Assembly (NCBI GenBank): GCA_031553005.1
Contig: JAVBMA010000058.1
Location: 1 to 23,580 of the forward strand
DNA: 23,580 bases
Reading direction: 5' to 3'
Source of the DNA: RGIG9379 sp031553005
GTDB taxonomy: Bacteria; Bacteroidota; Bacteroidia; Bacteroidales; Paludibacteraceae
Shown here: one piece after another, positions 8,298-15,105 of the stretch
How the letters are laid out: every line of letters begins with the position of its first letter
How positions within the stretch are numbered: position 1 is the first letter of the stretch
Notes under the pieces: generated by a model
What the model saw: only the letters and a program-made list of their open reading frames with translations
The model's database searches: none
Told to the model about the DNA's origin: nothing
Translations under genes and position numbers: made by a program

Positions 8298-8774
8298 ATG
8301 GACATTTTATTATATATTCTTGCCGGTATCTGTATGATAGTTGGAATTATCGGTTGTATTGCACCGGGACTACCCGGCCCTCCGATAAGTTATATCGGGT
8401 TATTCCTGCTGCATATCTCTTCCAAAGCGGAATTTTCTACTAAATTCATGCTTATTGCATTTGTTGTTGTGCTGGTTGTACAGATATTGGATTATTACCT
8501 TCCGGTGTGGTGTACGAAGAAATTCGGAGGGAGTCGAAAAGGGGTTTTAGGAAGTTTAATCGGACTTGTTTTAGGTATAATATCTCCAATCCCCTACGGA
8601 TTTATTATCGGGCCGTTTTTAGGAGCTGTAATCGGGGAACTATTGGATGGAAAAGAGACATTAATCGCATTGAAATCGGGTTTCGGGTCTTTTATCGGTT
8701 TTTTATTATCCTCTTCGGTAAAACTTGCATTGTGCTTTGTTTTTGCATGGTATTATATTCAGGCGTTTATTTAA
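8298..8774 (+). CDS. DUF456 family small membrane protein
   Basis: A 158-aa, very hydrophobic protein with four to five predicted membrane segments, matching the DUF456 pattern: an N-terminal helix followed by a CIAPGLPGPPISYIGL segment (about 22-37), a Gly/Pro-rich GVLGSLIGLVLGIISPIPYG stretch, and IGPFLGAVIGELLDGK (about 104-119). Pro and Gly within the membrane segments are typical for this family. The function is unknown. The gene stands alone with its own promoter at 8157-8189 and a 30-bp AT-only palindrome just after its stop codon. ATG start at 8298. Confidence 0.85.
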   Translation: MDILLYILAGICMIVGIIGCIAPGLPGPPISYIGLFLLHISSKAEFSTKFMLIAFVVVLVVQILDYYLPVWCTKKFGGSRKGVLGSLIGLVLGIISPIPYGFIIGPFLGAVIGELLDGKETLIALKSGFGSFIGFLLSSSVKLALCFVFAWYYIQAFI

Positions 8775-8800
8775 TCATTAATGCGAATCAGGAGTTGAAA

Positions 8801-8830
8801 TTAATAGTTTTTTTATAAAAAAACTATTAA
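8801..8830. terminator. Perfect 30-bp AT-rich palindrome 3' of DUF456
   Basis: TTAATAGTTTTTTT (8801-8814) is the exact reverse complement of 8817-8830 around a central AT, giving a perfect 30-bp palindrome 26 nt after the DUF456 stop codon. A run of A residues and a run of T residues make it a candidate terminator in either direction. Confidence 0.55.
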
Positions 8831-8842
8831 AATTTTCATTTC

Positions 8843-9040
8843 TTAAGGGAGCCCGGAAGGGCTTAATTTTCATAACCGAAGTTCATTGAACTTCGGAAAG
8901 ACACGATTACACTTTGTTTTGCTGCCTGAAAGGCAGGATTTTTAATCCTGCCTTTCAGGCAGCTTGCCGTATTATAGCTGTTATCGACCGCAGGCTGTCA
9001 GCCCGCGGTTATGAAAATCAGGGTTTTCAACCCCTTGATT
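8843..9040. repeat. Mirror-symmetric five-hairpin intergenic element
   Basis: Five hairpins follow each other between two converging genes. H1 is at about 8843-8866 (AGCCC/GGGCT stem). H2 at 8876-8896 is a 21-nt CCG...CGG hairpin. H3 has perfect 20-bp arms 8921-8940 and 8944-8963 with a TTT loop. H4 at 8988-9008 is a 21-nt CCG...CGG hairpin with one mismatch. H5 is at about 9016-9040. The exact 13-mer CGGTTATGAAAAT links H4 to H5 (9006-9018, plus) and H2 to H1 (8866-8878, minus). Module centres are equidistant from the centre of H3 (about 56, 70 and 85 nt on both sides). H2 and H4 have different stem sequences but the same length and ends. It is probably a REP/BIME-like or terminator-like repeat; the type is not identified. 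Confidence 0.65.
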
Positions 9041-9047
9041 GACGTCA

Positions 9048-10229
9048 TCAAGAAATCTTCTCCCGCTTTCTCAGGAAAAGGGTTAAAGAGGTCATGATAA
9101 GCGTCAGGCACAATACATAGAAAAAAGATACTCTCATATTAAATGTATCGGCTATCAATCCGATGATGAACGGCCCGAACAAAAAGCCTGTGCCGCTGAT
9201 TGTATTTATCATTGCAATCCCCATTCCGGGAGAAATGTTTTTTTGATTTCCTGCCAGGCTATAAATAATGGGAACGAGGCAGGAGAGTCCGATGCCGGAA
9301 ATAAACAAACCGGTAATTGCAAAATAGATTTCTGTTCCGGCAATCATAATTACTAACCCGATAGCCGTAAGAATACAGCAACCGAGCAGAATAGCAGATT
9401 CGCGGTAACGTTTCCGTATCGAGTCTCCGAAAAAACGTCCGAAAGCAATAAATGCCGAATAGGTGGCAAGCCCTATCGGGGCTATTGTTTCGGATAAATC
9501 TACAATCGTTTTCATGTAGACCGTGCTCCAGTCGGAAACACTGCCTTCAATAATCCTGCCACATAAGGCAATGAAGGCAATTAATAGCAGTATACCTTTT
9601 GGAAAAAGGATTTTTAGTTTTTTTGATATATTTTCCTTCGAAGGGGTCTCTTTCAGGAAAAAAGTACGGATATAGTAAAAAGTGATAAGGGCTATAAAGG
9701 CTACCAGTAAAAGGTGATATGTTACAGGTATCTTGATTGTGAGAAAAAGAATACTTAGCAAAGCTCCGCTACACATTCCGACATAAAAAAAGGCATGAAA
9801 TAAACCGATGATGGGACGTTTATATGCTTTTTCTATCAGTATTGAATTTGCATTGATGGATACGTCTGTTAGTGAGACAAACATACCGTATACGGCACAT
9901 AGGATGTATAATGCAATCAGGTTGGGCATGTGAGCAAGTAACGGAAAGAGAATAATGTAAACATATCCCATTGCCGATAGCTTTTTACAACCGTATATTC
10001 CAATTAGGTGTCCGCAGAAAGGCATCATTCCTAACGAACCTATTGACATACAGAAGGGAATAAAACTCAATTGTGCCATGTTTAGCCCGTAAAGTTCTTG
10101 GATAGCCGGAAAACGGGAAAGCATGGAGGAAAAGATAAAACCCATTAGAAAATATTGGGCTAAAAGCGCTTTTCGGGCGTTTTGTTTGGTTTTTGTTAAT
10201 GAAGCAATGTCATTGTTTTCCATATTCAT
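9048..10229 (-). CDS. MFS transporter, YbjJ-like
   Basis: Inner-membrane secondary carrier (393 aa, about 12 membrane helices) of the major facilitator superfamily. Features resembling the YbjJ/fucose-permease-like branch are visible: SINANSILIEK at about 124-134, GLFHAFFYVGMCSGALLS at 142-159, and EGSVSDWSTVYMK at 228-240, a segment characteristic of YbjJ-like proteins. The family motif-A region is weak (GHLIGIYGCKK, about 73-83). The substrate is unknown; sugars or drug-like molecules are both conceivable. The start is the ATG at 10227-10229, with a second in-frame ATG two codons on. A TATCTTTG box about 17 nt upstream would give a very short leader. The 3' end abuts the hairpin block at 8843-9040. 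Confidence 0.85.
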   Translation of the reverse strand: MNMENNDIASLTKTKQNARKALLAQYFLMGFIFSSMLSRFPAIQELYGLNMAQLSFIPFCMSIGSLGMMPFCGHLIGIYGCKKLSAMGYVYIILFPLLAHMPNLIALYILCAVYGMFVSLTDVSINANSILIEKAYKRPIIGLFHAFFYVGMCSGALLSILFLTIKIPVTYHLLLVAFIALITFYYIRTFFLKETPSKENISKKLKILFPKGILLLIAFIALCGRIIEGSVSDWSTVYMKTIVDLSETIAPIGLATYSAFIAFGRFFGDSIRKRYRESAILLGCCILTAIGLVIMIAGTEIYFAITGLFISGIGLSCLVPIIYSLAGNQKNISPGMGIAMINTISGTGFLFGPFIIGLIADTFNMRVSFFYVLCLTLIMTSLTLFLRKREKIS

Positions 10230-10245
10230 TCGGAATTTCAGGGCG

Positions 10246-10253
10246 CAAAGATA
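10246..10253 (-). promoter_or_regulatory. -7 box (TATCTTTG) of the MFS gene
   Basis: TATCTTTG on the minus strand fits TAnnTTTG. No TTG is found at the expected -33 distance, so this is half a promoter. It predicts a leader of about 10 nt or less. Confidence 0.45.
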
Positions 10254-10343
10254 AGGATTAAGAAGAAATTTTCGGATGTCGTTTAGGAAATTATTCTATT
10301 TGTTATAGTATAGAAAAACGAGTAGGGGCTAACTTGAAAGAAT

Positions 10344-10398
10344 GCTAAAGAGACAAAACATACAAATTTAATTGATTTGCATGTTTTGTCTCTTTAGC
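10344..10398. terminator. Long hairpin between fadL-like and MFS genes
   Basis: An 18-bp perfect inverted repeat (10344-10361 with 10381-10398) continues inward with five more pairs (10363-10367 with 10375-10379). It lies 3' of the porin gene and 5' of the MFS gene, both minus strand. There is no T-tract after it on the minus strand, so it may act as a processing or stability stem rather than a classical terminator. Confidence 0.55.
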
Positions 10399-10440
10399 GT
10401 TTGAAGAAGCTTTCTATACTTCTTAGCTTTTTCTTTTTAA

Positions 10441-11808
10441 TCAGAAATGATAATTTACTCCTAATCCGAATACATGGTTAGTGCGTTTGTAAACGTCTTG
10501 TCCCGGTAAACCTGTATTATTGTAATTAGTTGATTTTTCAGTATAATTATCATAGTCAGAGAAGAAATAGGCGACATTAAGTTTTAGGTCTTTGGTAATC
10601 ATAAATGCACCACCGAAACCATACGAAAATGAACTGAGGGAGTAGCTCATGTCTTTTTCATAATCATCAGTTACTCCATATTGTGTTCTTTGGATACCAG
10701 CACTCACTAATATTCTTTTTGTGATATCCCATTCCAAACCGAATAAAACTTCATAGGTGTTATGATCTAGGTAAGTTTGTCTGTCGTGCTCCATGCTTGC
10801 ATCTTTATCGAAGAAATAATGAAAACCTGCGGAAGCTCTTAATACCGGTAAAATATCGTATTGAACTCCGGCTGTAAGCAGTGCAGGAATATCTTGTGAT
10901 GTTTTTTCTCCATCAGGAAATAATCCTGTATCGTCTACTTCTGTTTCATTTTTAACAGTCAGCGAAGTATTGAATTCATATTTGACAGCAGCATTGAATT
11001 TTCCCATTTTGAAGTCAGCGCTTAAGATAGGAGCAATTCCCCAACCTTCTTGGTTGCAGTTTACCTTTTTGTCAGCTACCGATTGGGCTAATTCTGGTTT
11101 TCCAATTCTTGTGAAAACTTCCGTAGCAGCCATCATATCACCGTTGAAACCATAGGCAGGCATATTCGGATTCACTTTAATGTTACGGATGTATCCGTCA
11201 TAGCTATTGTACGAGTAACTAACTCTTCCTCCGGCATACGCAGATAGATAATCGGTTATTTTATAAGTAACCCCTAATTGTCCTCCGTAGACAAATTGTT
11301 TTCCTTCCATGTAGCTGTCTACCGAGTATTGTGCGGTAGGCAGGCCGGCTTGATTTAGAAGAAGAGGCACCATGGCAACTTGAGATTCGAAAGAAGAAAG
11401 ACCATTATCGAAAGTTGCTTTTCCTCCACCTCCTGTTACGGCAAAGTTTGCCGAAAATGCCCATTGGTTCTTTTTATATGCAGCTTGTATGCTTGGAACT
11501 ACCGGAGCATTAGCATCGCCTTTGAATGTTTTGGTCGCATTTCCTCCAAATCCGGTAAAAGGTTCAAAAGTGGATACGATAGTACGTGTCTGATAAGCCG
11601 ATTGAATGTTCAGGGAAACGTGAAAACCTTCTTCGATAAAAGCCAATCCGGCAGGGTTGGAGTAAGCTGCGTCAATCTCGGTAGTTGCATCCCTGGCAAT
11701 GTTTCTCAAGAAAGCAACATTTTGATTGGTGTTGGTTAATAATCCTCCGGCAAAGGCTGAATATGACATTACAGAAAATGCAATAATCGGGAATAAATTT
11801 TTCTTCAT
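10441..11808 (-). CDS. OmpP1/FadL-family outer-membrane transport porin
   Basis: Predicted outer-membrane beta-barrel (455 aa) of the OmpP1/FadL/TodX family, whose members take up long-chain fatty acids and other hydrophobic compounds. A clear signal peptide (MKKNLFPIIAFSVMSYSAFA, cleavage after about residue 20) is followed by the family's N-terminal hatch pattern: TNTNQNVAFLRNIARDA and the AYSNPAGLAF segment with the conserved NPAG (about 51-54). The remainder is alternating beta-strand sequence rich in Tyr, Phe and Gly, ending in an aromatic Phe (GLGVNYHF) as required by the BAM machinery. Length is normal. It has a consensus promoter at 11834-11863 and is probably monocistronic. Ligand specificity is not evident; the name is by family only. 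Confidence 0.9.
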   Translation of the reverse strand: MKKNLFPIIAFSVMSYSAFAGGLLTNTNQNVAFLRNIARDATTEIDAAYSNPAGLAFIEEGFHVSLNIQSAYQTRTIVSTFEPFTGFGGNATKTFKGDANAPVVPSIQAAYKKNQWAFSANFAVTGGGGKATFDNGLSSFESQVAMVPLLLNQAGLPTAQYSVDSYMEGKQFVYGGQLGVTYKITDYLSAYAGGRVSYSYNSYDGYIRNIKVNPNMPAYGFNGDMMAATEVFTRIGKPELAQSVADKKVNCNQEGWGIAPILSADFKMGKFNAAVKYEFNTSLTVKNETEVDDTGLFPDGEKTSQDIPALLTAGVQYDILPVLRASAGFHYFFDKDASMEHDRQTYLDHNTYEVLFGLEWDITKRILVSAGIQRTQYGVTDDYEKDMSYSLSSFSYGFGGAFMITKDLKLNVAYFFSDYDNYTEKSTNYNNTGLPGQDVYKRTNHVFGLGVNYHF

Positions 11809-11833
11809 GTGATAATTTTTTGTAAAACGGCAG

Positions 11834-11863
11834 CAAAGGTAGGCGGTTTTTGCACATATACAA
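11834..11863 (-). promoter_or_regulatory. Consensus promoter of the fadL-like gene
   Basis: On the minus strand TTG (11861-11863), 19 nt and TACCTTTG (11834-11841) match the Bacteroidetes vegetative promoter. The predicted leader is about 20 nt. Confidence 0.75.
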
Positions 11864-12015
11864 TATAGATGTGCAATTAATTATTGCTTTTTTAATTATT
11901 TAAAATGTAATTAATTGTGTGAGAGGTGATTTTGAGGGTTGGGCAAGTTGTAATTGTTTGTTAATAAACCTGAGGGATAAAAAATTCTTATTGTATTCTT
12001 TTTTTTATTCTCAAA
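11864..12015. other. Unassigned part of the 404-nt gap upstream of the fadL-like gene
   Basis: The gap between the porin start (11808) and the mtaB stop (12213) is 404 nt. It holds the porin promoter, this AT-rich stretch, the long inverted-repeat element at 12016-12165 and a short heptad repeat. No coding frame, RNA gene or hairpin was seen in this part. Confidence 0.5.
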
Positions 12016-12165
12016 AGATACCTCACTCCACTACGTTTCGTTCGAAATGACTAATACTTGAAATGAGAGAGGAGAAATCGGCAGCTTTGCCGCCGATTTC
12101 TCCTGCACCGTTTTCTAATAAGTCAGTGAGTCATTCCGAACGAAACGTAGTGGAGTGAGGTATCT
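12016..12165. repeat. 150-bp nested inverted-repeat (REP/MITE-like) element
   Basis: The outer arms are 37 bp each (12016-12052 and 12129-12165) and pair with one mismatch. They contain AGATACCTCACTCCACTACG and its complement, which includes a GTAG tetranucleotide at 12147-12150. Nested inside is a second hairpin, 12071-12103, with 12-bp perfect arms (GGAGAAATCGGC and its complement). The CATTCCGAACG...GAGTGAGG wording resembles widely dispersed intergenic repeats of bacterial genomes. No open reading frame or target-site duplication is visible. It is probably a non-autonomous mobile palindrome, not a simple terminator. Confidence 0.7.
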
Positions 12166-12190
12166 CGGCTATCACAAATTCAGGTAATTA

Positions 12191-12212
12191 TCTTATTCTT
12201 GTAACTCGTAAC
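12191..12212 (-). repeat. AGTTACG/AGTTACA heptad repeat after the mtaB stop codon
   Basis: Immediately after the mtaB stop codon, the minus strand reads AGTTACGAGTTACAAGAAT, the first G-T shared with the end of the gene. The same string in expanded form occurs right after the DUF4301 stop codon (22435-22456). Confidence 0.5.
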
Positions 12213-13523
12213 TTAACTACATTTTAATGCGGATTTGTCTTCATTGAATTCTCCCAATTCAACTTCTATAACTTGATTTACAAAATTTTTATTGAAAATA
12301 GTCTCTACTTTAATATAGTTGGCGGTAAATCCATGCATCAACCCTTCTGTTTTTTTATCTTCCCAGAGGACTTTTGCCTTTTTACCTGTTTGAGATTGAT
12401 AAAAAGCAATTCGTTTTTCTTCGGATAAGCCATGCAGTTTATCGCTTCTCAGTTTTTTATCATTTGCCGAAACGCGGTTGTTGATTTGTAAAGCCGAAGT
12501 TCCCGGGCGTTCGGAGTAGGAAAAAACGTGTAGTTGTGATATTTCCAATTGTGAAATAAAATCGTAGGTATCCTGAAAAAATTCCTCTATTTCTCCGTTC
12601 GTTCCGACAATAACGTCTACGCCGATAAAAGCATCGGGCATAACGGATTTTATTTTTTCTGTTTTTTCTGCAAACAGTTCTCGCTTGTATCGCCTCTTCA
12701 TCAGTCCCAATACATCATTGCTGCCCGATTGGAGCGGAATATGAAAGTGGGGGACAAACTTCTTTGAATTGGCTGTAAAACTGATTATTTCGTCCGTTAG
12801 CAAATTCGGTTCAATAGAAGAGATTCGGTATCTTTCTATTCCTTCCACATTATCTAATGCTTTAATCAGGTCGAAAAAAGTTTCATTTGTAGATTTCCCG
12901 AAATCACCAATATTAACACCCGAAATTACGATTTCTTTAGCGCCTGCTTTGGCGGCTTGTTCGGCTTGGTTGATTGTATCGGCAATGGAGCCATTACGGC
13001 TTTTTCCGCGTGCATAAGGAACTGTACAATAAGAGCAGAAATAATCACATCCGTCTTGCACCTTAAGAAAGAAACGGGTGCGGTCTCCTTGTGTACAGGA
13101 AGGGAAAAAAATATCAATATTATTTCTTTCGGAGTGGAATATTTTTGCGTCTTTATGTTTTTGTAATTCGGAAAGATGTTGTAGTATATCAAATTTTTGT
13201 TGCGTTCCGAGGACAATGTCCACACCTTCAATAGACGCTATATCGTTGGGTTTGAGTTGCGCATAACATCCGGTTACGATGACGAAAGCTTCGGGATGTT
13301 TTTTTATCATTTGTTTGATAGCCTGCCTGTCTTTCCGGTCTGCCGTTTCGGTTACCGAGCAGGTATTAATAACACATACATCAGCTTTTTCATTGGTTTT
13401 AGCTTTTCTGAAACCATTATCCAGAAGCATTTTTCCGATAGAAGATGTTTCGGCAAAATTTAACTTGCAGCCAAGGGTATGAAATGCTACTTTTTTATCT
13501 TGAAATATTGTTTGGTCGATCAT
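12213..13523 (-). CDS. mtaB: tRNA (t6A37) methylthiotransferase MtaB
   Basis: Radical SAM methylthiotransferase (436 aa from the chosen start) that converts t6A37 to ms2t6A37 in ANN-decoding tRNAs. Numbered from M-I-D-Q, the N-terminal MTTase domain carries C19 (LGCKLN), C55 (NTCSVT) and C86 (TGCYAQ) for the auxiliary 4Fe-4S cluster. The radical SAM motif CxxxCxxC is C159-C163-C166 (CDYFCSYC). A TRAM-like C-terminal region follows. GCKLNFAE favours MtaB over MiaB (which has GCQMN) and over RimO. The frame can be extended 13 codons upstream to a TTG at 13560-13562, but that TTG lies inside the TACCTTTG promoter box, so the ATG at 13521-13523 is preferred. Monocistronic on the minus strand. Confidence 0.92.
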   Translation of the reverse strand: MIDQTIFQDKKVAFHTLGCKLNFAETSSIGKMLLDNGFRKAKTNEKADVCVINTCSVTETADRKDRQAIKQMIKKHPEAFVIVTGCYAQLKPNDIASIEGVDIVLGTQQKFDILQHLSELQKHKDAKIFHSERNNIDIFFPSCTQGDRTRFFLKVQDGCDYFCSYCTVPYARGKSRNGSIADTINQAEQAAKAGAKEIVISGVNIGDFGKSTNETFFDLIKALDNVEGIERYRISSIEPNLLTDEIISFTANSKKFVPHFHIPLQSGSNDVLGLMKRRYKRELFAEKTEKIKSVMPDAFIGVDVIVGTNGEIEEFFQDTYDFISQLEISQLHVFSYSERPGTSALQINNRVSANDKKLRSDKLHGLSEEKRIAFYQSQTGKKAKVLWEDKKTEGLMHGFTANYIKVETIFNKNFVNQVIEVELGEFNEDKSALKCS

Positions 13524-13559
13524 TTGTAACAGAAAAAATGTTTTATGATTTTGTTGGAA

Positions 13560-13567
13560 CAAAGGTA
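13560..13567 (-). promoter_or_regulatory. -7 box (TACCTTTG) of mtaB
   Basis: TACCTTTG on the minus strand matches TAnnTTTG, 36 nt before the ATG at 13523. The -33 element is not a clear TTG. The position supports the shorter mtaB start. Confidence 0.55.
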
Positions 13568-13646
13568 ATACTAAAATGAATTGATAACAGAAGAGAGTTT
13601 ATTATAATTTCTTTTTGCTAATTATAATCTTGTTAATCAGATATAT

Positions 13647-13710
13647 AAAAAAGAAGGAAGTCTCACGACTTCCAATCTTCCTAAACCTTAAATCTAATAC
13701 CATGAAAAAC
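13647..13710 (-). ncRNA. Candidate ~60-nt small RNA with intrinsic terminator
   Basis: On the minus strand a TATCTTTG box (13717-13724) is followed by about 37 nt of unpaired AT-rich sequence (13674-13710). Then comes a hairpin GGAAGTC-loop-GACTTCC (13656-13673) and a T-rich tail (13647-13652). Box, short body and intrinsic terminator form a complete miniature transcription unit in the 260-nt gap between the M48 gene and mtaB. Alternatively, the terminator simply ends the M48 transcript. A 7-codon plus-strand frame (from ATG 13701) and a minus-strand frame running through the terminator (from 13703) exist but look accidental. No RNA family was identified. Confidence 0.4.
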
Positions 13711-13716
13711 ACATCA

Positions 13717-13724
13717 CAAAGATA
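13717..13724 (-). promoter_or_regulatory. -7 box (TATCTTTG) upstream of the candidate small RNA
   Basis: Exact TAnnTTTG match on the minus strand, about 100 nt beyond the M48 stop codon. A TTG at -33 was not found, so the promoter assignment is partial. Confidence 0.4.
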
Positions 13725-13822
13725 GCGCTTTTCTATATATCGGTTATATGTTCATCTGATAATTTTATTTGAGTTAACCTTATTTAAGAAAATATGTTTT
13801 ATAACATAAAATTAATAGGATT

Positions 13823-15058
13823 TTAATCCTGTTTTCTTAAGTTTTGTAATCTTTGCAAGAGAGTTGGATGCGAATAATGGAAGAAAACATAAGCCGGGTG
13901 CGGATTCAGATTGCTAAGTGAAGTTACTGAAAGTTTTTTCAACGCTTCTCCCAAAGGCAATGCTAATCCGTAAGATTTTGCAAAATTATCTGCCTGATAT
14001 TCGTTTTTTCTGGACAAAACATTTATTCCGATTCCTAATAACGTTGAGATTGGCGTGTAAAGCACTCCGAATGCGATAATGCTTAATTGAAAGGACGGAG
14101 TATCGCTTCCCAATGCCTCTGCAAATGCAGGTTTACCTAATGTAAGGGAAAGGATGAAAAATAAAACACCTGTGTTTATGAGTGAAAGGAACAGCATGGT
14201 GCGGGTATGCTTTTTCTTGTAGTGTCCGATTTCATGTGCCAGGACAGCGACAATCTCTTCTGTTGTCAATGAGGATATGAGTGTATCGTATAAGACTATC
14301 CGTTTTTTTACTCCTAATCCGCTGAAGTAGGCATTTGCTTTTGTAGTTCTTTTCGAACCGTCTATAACGTATAGGTTGTCCAGTTTGAATCCAACTTTCA
14401 TGCAAAAACTTTCTATGGCATCCCTTAGCTCGCCTGCTTCCAACGGTGTTTGTTTATTGAAAAGGGGAACAATAAGATTGGAATAGAACATAACCATGAA
14501 AATGGAAATAAAAGCCATTATGCCCCAGCCTAATAACCAGAAGTAGGAACCTACGGATTGGTATATGAGCATCAGCAAGGCAATAAGTCCGCCTCCGAGT
14601 ACAACACTCATAATCCAGCCTTTCAGAGTATCAGTGACGAAGAGCTTGGGAGTCATTTTGTTGAAACCGAAACGCTGTTCGATCACAAATGTGTGATATA
14701 TTCCGAATGGTATGGAGATAATTTCATTGGCAAAGTAGATTATTCCAAAAAATATCAATGCAATAAGGATACTGTTTTCGGCTATTCCACGGGCAATATT
14801 ATCAATGAAAGCAAATCCGAAGAGGAAAAACATAAGCAGCATTACAATGAAGCTGAATATTCCAGAAATGGTTCCGAATTGCTGATTGGCAAGGAAGTAT
14901 TTTTGCTGTTTCTGATATTCGTCGGCATTATAGATGCCTTTAACTTCTTCCGGCAGTTGCAGACTGACGTTTTTACGGTTGAGGTAGTCAAGAATTTTTT
15001 CCAGTCCGAAATCCAATACGAGAATACCTATAATAATCCAAAATAGAATTGTATACAT
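13823..15058 (-). CDS. M48 family metalloprotease, Ste24/CAAX-protease type
   Basis: Integral membrane zinc metalloprotease (411 aa) of the Ste24-like M48A family. The N-terminal half (about 1-200) is multi-spanning and matches the CAAX prenyl protease N-terminal domain, including GIYHTFVIEQRFGFNKMTPKL-like sequence at about 119-139. The catalytic motif HEIGH is at residues 275-279 and the third zinc ligand is probably E353 in KNEYQAD (351-357). The C-terminal FHYSHPTLLQRL (about 393-404) is also conserved. Bacteria lack CAAX prenylation, so the role is probably membrane-protein quality control; that is inference. It starts at ATG 47 nt after the rlmI-like stop codon and may share its transcript. 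The terminator at 13647-13673 would end that transcript. Confidence 0.92.
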   Translation of the reverse strand: MYTILFWIIIGILVLDFGLEKILDYLNRKNVSLQLPEEVKGIYNADEYQKQQKYFLANQQFGTISGIFSFIVMLLMFFLFGFAFIDNIARGIAENSILIALIFFGIIYFANEIISIPFGIYHTFVIEQRFGFNKMTPKLFVTDTLKGWIMSVVLGGGLIALLMLIYQSVGSYFWLLGWGIMAFISIFMVMFYSNLIVPLFNKQTPLEAGELRDAIESFCMKVGFKLDNLYVIDGSKRTTKANAYFSGLGVKKRIVLYDTLISSLTTEEIVAVLAHEIGHYKKKHTRTMLFLSLINTGVLFFILSLTLGKPAFAEALGSDTPSFQLSIIAFGVLYTPISTLLGIGINVLSRKNEYQADNFAKSYGLALPLGEALKKLSVTSLSNLNPHPAYVFFHYSHPTLLQRLQNLRKQD

Positions 15059-15060
15059 AA

Positions 15061-15102
15061 TTAGTTGAAAGTTGAAAAGTGAGAGTTGAAAGTTATTGAA
15101 AG
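15061..15102 (+). repeat. AGTTGAA-type heptad repeat between rlmI-like and M48 genes
   Basis: The plus strand reads AGTTGAAAGTTGAAAAGTG and then AGAGTTGAAAGTTATTGAAAG. It fills almost the whole 47-nt gap between the two minus-strand genes and is the same word as at 18364-18436. Confidence 0.65.
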
Positions 15103-15105
15103 TTT

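Noticed and set aside
9048..12212. Functional operon of MFS carrier, FadL-like porin and mtaB
   Set aside because: Each gene has its own -7 box, and they are separated by long hairpin-containing gaps of 211-404 nt.
13524..13562. Upstream TTG start extending mtaB by 13 codons
   Set aside because: The TTG is part of the TACCTTTG -7 promoter box, so it cannot lie within the transcript; the ATG at 13523 fits the family start.
13701..13724. Seven-codon plus-strand frame MKNTSQR in the small-RNA region
   Set aside because: Too short, ends inside the minus-strand promoter box, and no downstream gene on the plus strand would explain it as a leader peptide.
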